Shown here one piece after another: positions 25,976 through 34,457 of a stretch of DNA of 64,000 nt. Below the pieces are notes generated by a model that was not told the DNA's origin, made no database searches, and was given only the letters and a program-made list of their open reading frames with translations. Each line of letters opens with the position of its first letter. Position 1 is the first letter of the stretch. Source of the DNA: Aquiflexum lacus (GTDB lineage Bacteria > Bacteroidota > Bacteroidia > Cytophagales > Cyclobacteriaceae); assembly GCF_015476655.1 (NCBI RefSeq), contig NZ_JABFHF010000024.1, positions 25,057 to 89,056 on the forward strand. The letters are read 5' to 3'. The position numbers and the translations under genes are program-made.

Positions 25976-26528
25976 TGTTCGGTTCACTTGCGTTCTTGAT
26001 ACCAATGTAATCTATCCGATTGATATCAGAGATCTCCTTTTTTGGTTTGCATCATATGACCTTTTCACCCCAAAATGGAGTAAGCACATATTTACAGAAT
26101 GGGAAAATATAATGAAACGTAAGGGTATTCCTGATGAAGAGATAAAAAAGAGATTGAACAAAGCTCAGTGTGCCTTCCCAGATGCATTAGTTGATAATTA
26201 TGAGGCACTTGTTAATTCTTTAGAATTGCCAGATGAAAAAGACAGACATGTATTAGCCGCTGCTATCAAAACGAATGCAAACATAATCGTAACTAACAAC
26301 TTGAAAGACTTTCCTGCAGCGTATTTGGCAACCTTCGGCTTAACAGCTAAGACTGCGGATGATTTTATAACTGATACCATTGATTTAAACCCTGATCTTG
26401 CAATGGAAGCTTTCAGAGCATTGGTATTAAATAGAACAAATCCCAATCTTGGTGAATTTGAGGTTTTGGATAGATTTCGCAAAAATGGACTGATTGATTC
26501 AGCAAACTACTTGCATGCTCTATTGTGA
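25965..26528 (+). CDS. PIN-domain toxin (VapC-like ribonuclease)
   Basis: The protein has 187 residues. FTCVLDTNVIYP carries the first catalytic Asp (Asp12); further acidic residues of the PIN site are in FTEWENIM and LPDEKDRHVLAAAIKTNANIIVTNNLKDFP. The last element (D-x2-H, then IIVTNNLKDF) is typical of the PIN_3 type. Toxins of this group cleave RNA. It is paired with the HTH antitoxin, overlapping by 11 bp. Confidence 0.87.
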   Translation: MIHSVRFTCVLDTNVIYPIDIRDLLFWFASYDLFTPKWSKHIFTEWENIMKRKGIPDEEIKKRLNKAQCAFPDALVDNYEALVNSLELPDEKDRHVLAAAIKTNANIIVTNNLKDFPAAYLATFGLTAKTADDFITDTIDLNPDLAMEAFRALVLNRTNPNLGEFEVLDRFRKNGLIDSANYLHALL

Positions 26529-26624
26529 ATTATTAAAAATTAACCACACACTCAGGCTAAAAGTAGGCTGACAAACTTTCTAAATCGAAAGTAGTCGAAA
26601 CAACTGAATATTAATCAAAACAAT

Positions 26625-26918
26625 ATGGAAAAGTTGGAAAATATACACCCAGGTGAAATTTTACTAGAGGAATTCTTGAAACCTATGGAGATTTCTGCAT
26701 ACCGTTTAGCGAAGGAAACATTTATTCCTCAAACGCGCATTTCAGAGATTATTAAGGGCAACAGAAGAATCACCGCTGATACGGCATTACGATTTGCCAA
26801 ATTTTTCGGAACCAGTGCAAAGTTTTGGTTAGGATTACAAGATGATTATGATCTCGAAGAAGAAAAAACTGTGAAGGAAAAAGAACTTAATGAAATTATA
26901 CCCATAAACCCTGAATAA
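26625..26918 (+). CDS. higA: HigA-family antitoxin (XRE-type HTH), orphan
   Basis: The protein has 97 residues. IHPGEILLEEFLKPMEISAYRLAKE is the HigA signature, followed by an HTH (IPQTRISEIIKGNRRITADTALRFAKFFG) and FWLGLQDDYDLE. Normally a RelE-like HigB toxin gene lies immediately upstream. The 96 bp between the PIN gene and this one contain no such gene or recognisable remnant. It may regulate the next gene, which starts 3 bp after its stop. Confidence 0.87.
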   Translation: MEKLENIHPGEILLEEFLKPMEISAYRLAKETFIPQTRISEIIKGNRRITADTALRFAKFFGTSAKFWLGLQDDYDLEEEKTVKEKELNEIIPINPE

Positions 26919-26921
26919 AAT

Positions 26922-27521
26922 ATGAAAAGACCTTTAGTACTCCCCTCAGCAGAAAAAGAAGATAAAGCCTTCCAGGATTTGATACAGTTTTTTAATGAAA
27001 CATTGGGGTTTTGCCCTAACAGTGTAAAAACAATGTATCACAGACCTTCCATTGCCTACGCTTTCATTGCACTCAACAAAGCAGTAATGGACAATAAAGG
27101 CAGGGTGACAAGTTCACTTAAAAGACTTATTGGATATATCAGCAGTAATGTTGCAGGATGCAGGTATTGCCAGGCGCATACCATAAGGGCTGCTGAGAGA
27201 TATGGCGCAGATGAAGAAAAGCTGAAAAATATTTGGGAATTCAGAACACATCCTGCGTTTTCAGAACAAGAACGGGCTGCACTTGAATTCGCATTTGCCA
27301 GTTCAGTGATTCCAAATGCAGTGGATGATGCCGTTGCCGAAAAACTCAGATTGTATTGGAATGAAGGTGAAATTGTGGAAATTCTTGGAGTGATTGCTCT
27401 TTTTGGATTTTTAAATCGATGGAATGATTCTATGGGTACAGAACTTGAAAAGGAGGCAATAGCGTCGGGGGATAAACATTTAAAACAGAATGACTGGACT
27501 TTAGGGAAACATAAGTACTAA
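26922..27521 (+). CDS. AhpD/carboxymuconolactone-decarboxylase-like protein
   Basis: The protein has 199 residues. GCRYCQAHTIRAAERYG supplies the CxxC-x2-H site (Cys80, Cys83, His86) of AhpD-like peroxidase-related proteins; FGFLNRWNDSMGTELE is the conserved C-terminal part of this subgroup. It may act as a thiol peroxidase or an uncharacterised redox enzyme in the cytoplasm. It starts 3 bp after the orphan HigA gene, so the two are co-transcribed. Confidence 0.85.
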   Translation: MKRPLVLPSAEKEDKAFQDLIQFFNETLGFCPNSVKTMYHRPSIAYAFIALNKAVMDNKGRVTSSLKRLIGYISSNVAGCRYCQAHTIRAAERYGADEEKLKNIWEFRTHPAFSEQERAALEFAFASSVIPNAVDDAVAEKLRLYWNEGEIVEILGVIALFGFLNRWNDSMGTELEKEAIASGDKHLKQNDWTLGKHKY

Positions 27522-27585
27522 ACATTGTATGAACGTAGTGATGTCAGTAAATGATAATTCAATATAATTCTCGGTAGGAAACTGA

Positions 27586-27614
27586 AATGTCCGGTACATC
27601 GGACATCGGACCTG
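27586..27614. repeat. Short ATGTCCGG / ACATCGGACATCGGACC repeat
   Basis: Units of ACATCGG are repeated in tandem after an inverted ATGTCCGG. It belongs to the same low-complexity family as 21181 and 21426. Confidence 0.5.
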
Positions 27615-27671
27615 TTTGTTGTAGAATATTGGGTTACTGGCAAAAATGCGGATAACCATTTACTAATAACC

Positions 27672-28490
27672 ATGGATCAAAACCTACAAAAAACCACCAC
27701 TGTTAGTTTTTGGAATGGGAACAGGTCTGAAGCCCGGCAGGTTTATGAGCGTCAGGTACTAAAAGCCGTTCTGGAAGCCACTGAGGCAGCTTGGGGAGCA
27801 TGGGAAATAGAGGAGACCCTGGAAGAGTATCCCGGTAATCAAGAATCGCTTGTATTTGCGGAGAAAGGCCATGACCTGTTTGTGACCGTCGCCGGAAATC
27901 AAAAACTTAAGGAAGGTGAAATGATTGTAATCCCGCAACCATTGACGAAAAATCTGCTGGGATACAGGCTTCTGATTATCAGGGCGGAAGATGTTGGATT
28001 ATTTGCCGGGATCAGTGTACCAGAGGAGTTGCAAAAGCTGGAACATGGCATTCCCGAGACTTGGAGTGACGCAACTGTTTTCAGACACAACGGCTACAAT
28101 GTGGTTGAAAAAGGCAATTTCGATGATATTTTTGACCGACTTCAAAACAAACGCTTTGATTACAGCACTTTCGGGGCAAATGAGGTTTTGGGAGTTTATG
28201 AAAACCGGGCATCGAAGCGCGAAGGCCTGATCATCGATCAAAATATATTGCTTTTCTATCCTTTTCCGCTTGTGTTTTATGTAAACCCGAATCTGCCAAA
28301 ATTGGCCGAAAGGATTGAGCAAGGGCTGCAAAATATTACCTCCTCAGGCAAGCTGGACGCCATTTTTAATGCACATTACGGCAAAATTACAGCGCAACTG
28401 AACCTGAACAGCAGGCGTATTTTTGTGTTGGACAATCCGCTGCTACCCGATGAATTTCGCTACATGGGTCCTAATCTTGAAAATCTGTAG
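27672..28490 (+). CDS. Solute-binding-protein-fold (family 3-like) protein without signal peptide
   Basis: The protein has 272 residues. It resembles the transporter-substrate-binding-like family best known from marine gammaproteobacteria: KNLLGYRLLIIRAEDVGLFA, then WSDATVFRHNGYNVVEKGNFDDIFDRLQNKRFDY, FYVNPNLPKLAERIEQGL and the terminal FVLDNPLLPDE. Those homologues are normally exported. Here the reading begins MDQNLQKTTTVSFW with no hydrophobic leader, and the upstream frame is open but has no Met. Either it works in the cytoplasm or the leader is lost. The ligand is unknown. Confidence 0.7.
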   Translation: MDQNLQKTTTVSFWNGNRSEARQVYERQVLKAVLEATEAAWGAWEIEETLEEYPGNQESLVFAEKGHDLFVTVAGNQKLKEGEMIVIPQPLTKNLLGYRLLIIRAEDVGLFAGISVPEELQKLEHGIPETWSDATVFRHNGYNVVEKGNFDDIFDRLQNKRFDYSTFGANEVLGVYENRASKREGLIIDQNILLFYPFPLVFYVNPNLPKLAERIEQGLQNITSSGKLDAIFNAHYGKITAQLNLNSRRIFVLDNPLLPDEFRYMGPNLENL

Positions 28491-28729
28491 ATTGGCTTGT
28501 TTCAATCTGCAAGCCTTGTCATGATGCTAAACATCATTAAGTAAAGAAGACTATCCTTTTTCTGTGACTCCTCTAATAGAAACTGCTTACCAACCGCATG
28601 CAGACGGGCAGAACCGAGAAAATATTAAATCTATATCTTTAAAAATCTAGGAGTAAATTTGAAGAATACAGCTCCAAATACCCTTTCTCCAAAACTGAAT
28701 TACCCAAAAGTCATTAACCATTTATAGGA

Positions 28730-29854
28730 ATGAAGAAAATATTGAAAATAGCACTATTGACCTTGGCCATACTTCTGATGGTAGTAGGGAGCTTGGTATA
28801 TTATGTAAGTAGACAGATAGGCAGTTTGGATTCCTTGGAAGAACGTAAAGCAAGATTTTCCGGGTTGACATATTATGATGAAGCTACCGATCAGTTCATA
28901 AGTCCAGAGCAGTTGCCCTATTTTCCGGAGCAAACCACAGGCGGAGATGCAGGCCCTGCACGGTTTTTTAAAATTTCACCAAATGCACCGGGGTTCCCAT
29001 TACCCAAACAGATGATTACCAAAAGTGATTTTTCAGAAACCCCTTCGGATTTTGCTGCCTGGTGGTTTGGTCATTCTACCTTTATTTTGGAGCTTGATGG
29101 AAAGCGGATCTTATTCGATCCGGTTTTTGAAAATGGAGGTCCTCTACCGTTTATACTCAGAAGGTTTGATGTGTCACCCATCAAACGAGAGGAACTGCCT
29201 GAGATTGATTTGGTGGTCATCACCCATGACCATTATGATCATTTGGAGGCTGCTACCATGAGATTCCTCGCATCTAGAAACACAGAATTTCTCGTGCCTC
29301 TTGGTGTAGGTGCGAGATTGGAAGGCTGGGGTATTCAGAAAAACAACATCAGCGAGTTGGGTTGGCATGATGCCAAGACTGTTGGTTCTTTGCAAATAAC
29401 TGCCCTTCCAGGAATACACTACACCAGCAGAAGTTATAATGATAGAAATAAAACCCTTTGGGCCTCTTTTGTAATTAAGGGGGATGACAAAAACCTATTT
29501 ATAAGTGGCGATACCGGATACGGCACGCATCTGAAAGACATAGGAGAAAAATATGGTCCCTTTGACCTGGCTTTTGTGGAGATAGATGGCTGGAACAAAG
29601 GATGGCCTTTGACCCACCTCTTTCCCGATCAGGTCATTCAGTTATGTCAGGATATAAATACACAACTCCTATTTCCCATACATTGGGGCGTCTTTGATTT
29701 GGCATTACATCCCTGGGATGAATCTATCAAAATGGTAGCTGATATGGCAGCAGAAAATAACATCAAATTGGTGACACCCCTTATGGGCGAGAAAGTTATA
29801 CCCGGCCTTAGCCCAACCAATAATTGGTGGGAAATAAAAAACAGGGACAGATAG
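28730..29854 (+). CDS. MBL-fold metallohydrolase (NAPE-PLD-like), membrane-anchored
   Basis: The protein has 374 residues with an N-terminal membrane helix (residues 4-27). The metal motif HDHYDH is at 166-171, further ligands are in ALPGIHYTSR, FISGDTGYG and FPIHWGVFD. WWFGHSTFILELDGKRILFDPVF is the typical first strand pair of the N-acyl-phosphatidylethanolamine phospholipase D-like/UlaG-like group. A phosphodiesterase acting on lipids is possible but not shown. Confidence 0.88.
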   Translation: MKKILKIALLTLAILLMVVGSLVYYVSRQIGSLDSLEERKARFSGLTYYDEATDQFISPEQLPYFPEQTTGGDAGPARFFKISPNAPGFPLPKQMITKSDFSETPSDFAAWWFGHSTFILELDGKRILFDPVFENGGPLPFILRRFDVSPIKREELPEIDLVVITHDHYDHLEAATMRFLASRNTEFLVPLGVGARLEGWGIQKNNISELGWHDAKTVGSLQITALPGIHYTSRSYNDRNKTLWASFVIKGDDKNLFISGDTGYGTHLKDIGEKYGPFDLAFVEIDGWNKGWPLTHLFPDQVIQLCQDINTQLLFPIHWGVFDLALHPWDESIKMVADMAAENNIKLVTPLMGEKVIPGLSPTNNWWEIKNRDR

Positions 29855-29879
29855 CCTGGTGCTTGTCCCTATTTTTTTT
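29844..29879 (+). terminator. Rho-independent terminator overlapping the gene end
   Basis: GGGACA at 29844-29849 pairs with TGTCCC at 29864-29869, followed by TATTTTTTTT. The stem begins inside the last codons of the MBL gene (stop 29852-29854). Confidence 0.8.
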
Positions 29880-29908
29880 AGCTAAGGTCAATATTTTCGC
29901 CTTCTCCT

Positions 29909-32900
29909 TTAATCCATTTTTCTGTTTGGCGTATAAGGCGCTCCTGCCTTTTCCAGCTTCAACTCAAACTCGGTCAATTCATCAAAAAACCTGGAAGCAT
30001 CTTTCAAATATTGGTCAAACTCAGATTGTGCAATTTCTATGCTGCGTGTGTGTGTTGCAGTCGGAGGCTCAGTAGTACTCCAATGTCCATAAATCACGCT
30101 GCCTACTCTATTGATGATTGAAGGTGATGTTGACTCATCCTTGCTTTGAAGCACCCCGTCTCCCATTAGTGCAGTTCTCAGGTTAAATAAAGAGGCATTG
30201 AGCGCTGTCAATTGCGCAAATAAATCAGGAGAAGCATTTGGTGTTTTGGTCAAGGCGGCCTTGATATAGCGAAGCTTATCCCCGGCCTCACCCAATTGGC
30301 GGGCAGCACTTGAGGTCCTTCGGGAAAGGTCACTGGTTTGCTTTTTGAAAGCCGCCATCTCCTCGAAATCAGCACTTGTTGGATGAACTGGTTTCACCAT
30401 AAACTCCTGTGCGTCTCCTTGTGGCTCCAATTTCCCATTAGTCATCACATAAAGCTCCACACTGTATTTTCCGGGTGCTACCAAAGGTCCCTCAGGATTG
30501 CTTACCCAAGGGGGTTGGAAAGCGGGAACGGTTAGATTGATAGGGTTGGGTGGAGGCAATCTCAAATCCCAACTTACACGATGCAATCCTGTTTTGGCTA
30601 CTCCTTCTATCCAACGTATGGCTTCCCCGTTTTTTTCCCGTACCAAAAGCATGACGCTTGGTTCCTCTTCAATAGTCTCCCGTCTCAGCTGATCCCAACC
30701 TGGGAATGGAATACTGGCCCTTTGCTCATTGAGGTTTTTTTCCAGTTCTTTTCGCTGCGCTTTTTCGGTTTTGGGAAGATCCTTTAAATAATAAGTAAAT
30801 ACTGCCCCAAAAGGTGGGTTATCACTTACAAAACTCGTGGATCCCTGAGAAGGCATTCCTTTTGCCTGAAAAGGCACACTCGGAATATACCACCATGCAT
30901 CTCTCACTGGCAAGACCATATTTGAATTGGCATTGGCCAATTTGTTGATCTCCCTTAAAGGAGTGTAATCATCCAATACATAAAACCCTCGCCCAAAGCT
31001 GGCCCCTACCAAATCATTGTCTCTGGGATGAATTGCGAGGTCCCGGAAAGGAATAGTCGGAACCCCTGCATTAAGCTTGGTCCAATTGATGCCTTTATTA
31101 ACCGAAAAATACATTCCGTATTCTGTTCCGATGAACAATAAATTTTCATCTACATGGTCCTGCTTGATCACCCAAATAATCGTATTCACAGGCAAGTCTC
31201 CTGCAATGGAGCGCCAGGTTTTCCCTTTGTCAGTACTGATGAAAACGTAAGAGGAATAATCACCCAATTGGTGCCCGTCGGCTACGGCAAACACGGTATT
31301 GACATCATGAGAAGAGGCTTCGATACTATTGATGAATGTCAGTGCAGGAACCTTGGGCAGGCTGCCACATTTTCTCCAATTCTGACCATCATCTTCACTC
31401 ACATGTATCAGGCCATCATCCGAACCGGCATAAAGTAATCCTTTTTGAAGGGTAGATTCTGAAATGCTGGTCAAAGTGGCAAATTTCGACATCGCACCGT
31501 TGTCGTACAAGGCATCAATACTTGGGACAAGGTCCATCATCTCCAGTTCATACCTGCTGATATTGGTTGTTAGGTCACCGCTGATCGGCTTCCATGAATT
31601 ACCACGATCGGTACTTTTCCATACCCTTTGTGATCCAAAATAGATGGTTTTATGATCATGTGGGCTTATTTGTATGGGGCTATCCCAATTCCATCTTTCA
31701 GGTGGGTCATTGGGTTCAGGTTTTGGCTGAATATTCAATACTTCGCCTGTAGTTCTGTTATGCCGGTGTAATTGGCCTTCCTGAATTTCCATATACACGA
31801 TGTTCGGATCTTGCGGATCGAAAGCGACATCATAGCCATCAGCCCCCAAGGGGACATACCAGTCCTGATTGCGCACACCCTCTACATTTGTGGTTCTCGA
31901 AGGGCCCAATAATGTCCCAAGATCTTGTGCTCCCACTACCACATTATAAAAAGGCTCAGCATTATCGAGTCCTACTTTATAAAATTGTGAGACCGGCAGG
32001 TTTGGGAAGTGACGCCAAGTGGCTCCTTCATCAAAAGATTCATACAGACCTCCGTCCGTTCCTACGATCAAATGCTGTCCATTTGCAGGATCAATCCATA
32101 AGGCGTGGTTGTCGCTGTGTTTCGCTCTTCCGGTTTCGCCATAATCGAAGGTCTTTCCACCATCACGGGTTACATGTATAAACACATCCATCTGGTAAAC
32201 CAGGTCCGGATTAGTCGGTGAAGCTTCAATCTCTTGGTAATAGTGCGGCCCGGTACCCCCGGAAATGTAGCTGTTACGCTTTTCCCAACGCTCCCCTTTA
32301 TCTGTGGATCGGTAGAATCCTTTATTGGCATTGTCAGCTTCTATGGTCGCATATACAACTTGAGGATCGGCAGGAGTTACCGCCAAACCTATTTTTCCCA
32401 TATCACCTTGAGGCAAACCTTCTTTGATTCGCCTCCAGCTTTCACCACCATCCATGGATTTATAAATACCAGTCTTTGGCCCTCCGGCGAGTAAGGCCCA
32501 GGTTTTTCTTCTTCTTTGATAGGCTGCGGCATAGATAATATCAGGGTTTGAAGGGTCAAACTCTGCATCCGTGACACCCGTATCTGCATCTATTTCGAGC
32601 GCTAACTGCCAGGTTTTACCTCCATCTTTGGTTTTATACAATCCCCGTTCGCCTCCTGATGACCACAATGGGCCTTCAGCTGCCACATAGACCACCTCAG
32701 GGTTTCTGGGATCGATTAAAATTCTACCGATATGTTCTGAATTTTTCAGGCCCATTTGTTGCCAAGTGATACCACCATCCATGCTTTTGTACACCCCGTC
32801 TCCCCAACCAACGTGCCGGCCACTTACATTCTCGCCTGTTCCTACCCATACCACTTCAGGATTGTTGGGATCCAAAGCCACGGTACCAATAGAATAAGAG

Positions 32901-33178
32901 GCCTGCGCATCAAAGACCGGTGTCCAGGTAGTACCACTGTTGGTGGTTTTCCACAAACCTCCGCTGCCCACCGCCACATACCAAGTGCTGCTATGTATAG
33001 GGTTGACGGCAATATCCGCAATTCTTCCACCCATTACGGCAGGACCTATGCTTCTTACTTGGAGTCCTTTGGCCACCTGGGCAGCCATATCCTTTGGATT
33101 GGATTGAGCCCAAGCTGTGTATCCGCTAAGTGAAAAGACAAGAAAAGTTGAAAAGAGGAGGTGTATGGTTTTTCGCAT
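29909..33178 (-). CDS. Exported VPS10/sortilin-like BNR-propeller protein
   Basis: The protein has 1089 residues with a signal peptide ending YTAWAQS. Many Asp-box/BNR repeats are visible: GGLWKTTNSGTTWTPVFD, GVYKSMDGGITWQQMG, GIYKSMDGGESWRRI, YRSTDKGERWEKR, RVWKSTDRGNSWKPI and VFISTDKGKTWRSI. They form two beta-propellers of the VPS10 type. The C-terminal 300 residues include a fibronectin-like part (SWDLRLPPP ... GKYSVELYV) and a helical tail. In Bacteroidota these are annotated as glycosyl hydrolases, but activity is rarely shown. A paralog lies at 47785. The terminator at 29844 separates it from the convergent MBL gene. Confidence 0.88.
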   Translation of the reverse strand: MRKTIHLLFSTFLVFSLSGYTAWAQSNPKDMAAQVAKGLQVRSIGPAVMGGRIADIAVNPIHSSTWYVAVGSGGLWKTTNSGTTWTPVFDAQASYSIGTVALDPNNPEVVWVGTGENVSGRHVGWGDGVYKSMDGGITWQQMGLKNSEHIGRILIDPRNPEVVYVAAEGPLWSSGGERGLYKTKDGGKTWQLALEIDADTGVTDAEFDPSNPDIIYAAAYQRRRKTWALLAGGPKTGIYKSMDGGESWRRIKEGLPQGDMGKIGLAVTPADPQVVYATIEADNANKGFYRSTDKGERWEKRNSYISGGTGPHYYQEIEASPTNPDLVYQMDVFIHVTRDGGKTFDYGETGRAKHSDNHALWIDPANGQHLIVGTDGGLYESFDEGATWRHFPNLPVSQFYKVGLDNAEPFYNVVVGAQDLGTLLGPSRTTNVEGVRNQDWYVPLGADGYDVAFDPQDPNIVYMEIQEGQLHRHNRTTGEVLNIQPKPEPNDPPERWNWDSPIQISPHDHKTIYFGSQRVWKSTDRGNSWKPISGDLTTNISRYELEMMDLVPSIDALYDNGAMSKFATLTSISESTLQKGLLYAGSDDGLIHVSEDDGQNWRKCGSLPKVPALTFINSIEASSHDVNTVFAVADGHQLGDYSSYVFISTDKGKTWRSIAGDLPVNTIIWVIKQDHVDENLLFIGTEYGMYFSVNKGINWTKLNAGVPTIPFRDLAIHPRDNDLVGASFGRGFYVLDDYTPLREINKLANANSNMVLPVRDAWWYIPSVPFQAKGMPSQGSTSFVSDNPPFGAVFTYYLKDLPKTEKAQRKELEKNLNEQRASIPFPGWDQLRRETIEEEPSVMLLVREKNGEAIRWIEGVAKTGLHRVSWDLRLPPPNPINLTVPAFQPPWVSNPEGPLVAPGKYSVELYVMTNGKLEPQGDAQEFMVKPVHPTSADFEEMAAFKKQTSDLSRRTSSAARQLGEAGDKLRYIKAALTKTPNASPDLFAQLTALNASLFNLRTALMGDGVLQSKDESTSPSIINRVGSVIYGHWSTTEPPTATHTRSIEIAQSEFDQYLKDASRFFDELTEFELKLEKAGAPYTPNRKMD

Positions 33179-33712
33179 AACTGAATCGGTTTAATCGATC
33201 AAAAAGGTACAAGAAAATTCAATTTCTCTTAAACCATTTATAAAAAAGGCCATAAAAACTTTGGACTAACCGGAAGTTGCAAGAAATGAAGTGAATTAAG
33301 CCCAAGAGGAATTAGGATTTTATCTTTGGAAATTATGGGGTTTTAGGATCAATAATAATTCTACATATATGTGACCTAAGCACATCATTTTGTAACAATA
33401 TCAACTCAAATATTAAAAATAAGATCCAATCCAAAACTATACAGAATATCAGATCAAACTTTTGGATTTAGGGGCAGCATAAGAAAAAGGTTCGAGGAGA
33501 CACGAACCTTGGCGTAGCATCCTAGAAAGGAAAGTCCGTGGAGATACGGTAATTGGCGTAAAGTGATTGGAATGATCTGTGGATTATGTTTTAAAATAAG
33601 CCCTGCCGAGTATTTTTAAATCAAGTACCAAAACCAATATGGTTATGTTTTTGAAATAACAGCTATTGGAATAGGTTAAATTCTTCCTGACGGTACCATT
33701 AAAACAAAAAAG
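33179..33712. other. Intergenic region with a direct repeat
   Basis: This 534-bp spacer lies between divergent genes. It is AT-rich and holds the two-copy repeat at 33491-33560. I see no gene in it and no clear promoter match for either flank. Confidence 0.6.
33491..33560. repeat. Two direct copies of a 26-bp unit, 44 bp apart
   Basis: Copy one (33491-33516) and copy two (33535-33560) share the frame TyCGnGGAGAyACG-n4-TTGGCGTA. Copy one forms a hairpin (AAGGTTCG / CGAACCTT). Similar units are dispersed in Cytophagales genomes, from memory. Confidence 0.65.
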
Positions 33713-34450
33713 ATGATTGTAAGAAAAACACAGCAAGGGTTACATGTTATTTTTCAGGCAAGCCATGGCTTATTGGCAGGTAAGATTGCAGAGCAGTTAA
33801 TGATTAAATATAGACCCCTTTTATGGCTGGAAACCTTGGTGGCTGTTGTTGAACACGACGACCAACAACTTGATTATAAGGAAAAAAACTATTTATCTGA
33901 ACTTGGAATACCATTAGATTTTTCGGAAGATTCCAACAGTGCCATAAAATCAATCAAAAGAGCAAAAAGGGTTTTTGACCAGGCAAAAAGTAAATCCTTA
34001 TGGACAGCATTGCTGGTTTCATTTCATCTAGACTTTTTATATGAAACTCTCAGGGAAAAAAATGTAAAAGCAAAGCAATTTCTTGATGCACAAAAAGCCT
34101 TTCGTGAAGAAACTGTTTCTTATTTTGGGATTGACCAAGATAAAGCTGTTTCCTATTATGCCATCCTTAAGTTTTGTGACCGCTGCTCATTGATTTTGTG
34201 TAAAGATGAAGTTCCTGATGCAGAACGAAAACTGGAAATCAACACTTCAATCGATGGTAAGACTTACTTTATATATCGTCAAAAAAGCGGAAATCTTAGT
34301 ATCGAACCTTGGTGTTTTGAAGCAGATTCCTTTGAACTTTCTATTGAAGAAACAGTTTTGGAACAAACGAAATATAAAAGTCAGCAAGAGTTGAAGGATG
34401 TTTTGGGAGCTACACCTAGAAGAAATCTGGCCTGGAAATTTGAAAAATGA
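33713..34450 (+). CDS. DUF3891 family protein
   Basis: The protein has 245 residues. MIVRKTQQGLHVIFQASHGLLAGKIAEQL and the VVEHDDQQLDY segment match the DUF3891 pattern (an HD-like helical protein in which a conserved His-Asp-Asp follows the first helices). WTALLVSFHLDFLYE and FCDRCSLILCKDEVP are further conserved parts. No function is established. It is convergent with ggt, with 7 bp between them. Confidence 0.8.
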   Translation: MIVRKTQQGLHVIFQASHGLLAGKIAEQLMIKYRPLLWLETLVAVVEHDDQQLDYKEKNYLSELGIPLDFSEDSNSAIKSIKRAKRVFDQAKSKSLWTALLVSFHLDFLYETLREKNVKAKQFLDAQKAFREETVSYFGIDQDKAVSYYAILKFCDRCSLILCKDEVPDAERKLEINTSIDGKTYFIYRQKSGNLSIEPWCFEADSFELSIEETVLEQTKYKSQQELKDVLGATPRRNLAWKFEK

Positions 34451-34457
34451 TTTTAAT

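Noticed and set aside
26529..26624. HigB remnant before the orphan HigA at 26625
   Set aside because: I read the 96 bp in all frames and found no match to the C-terminus of RelE-like HigB proteins.
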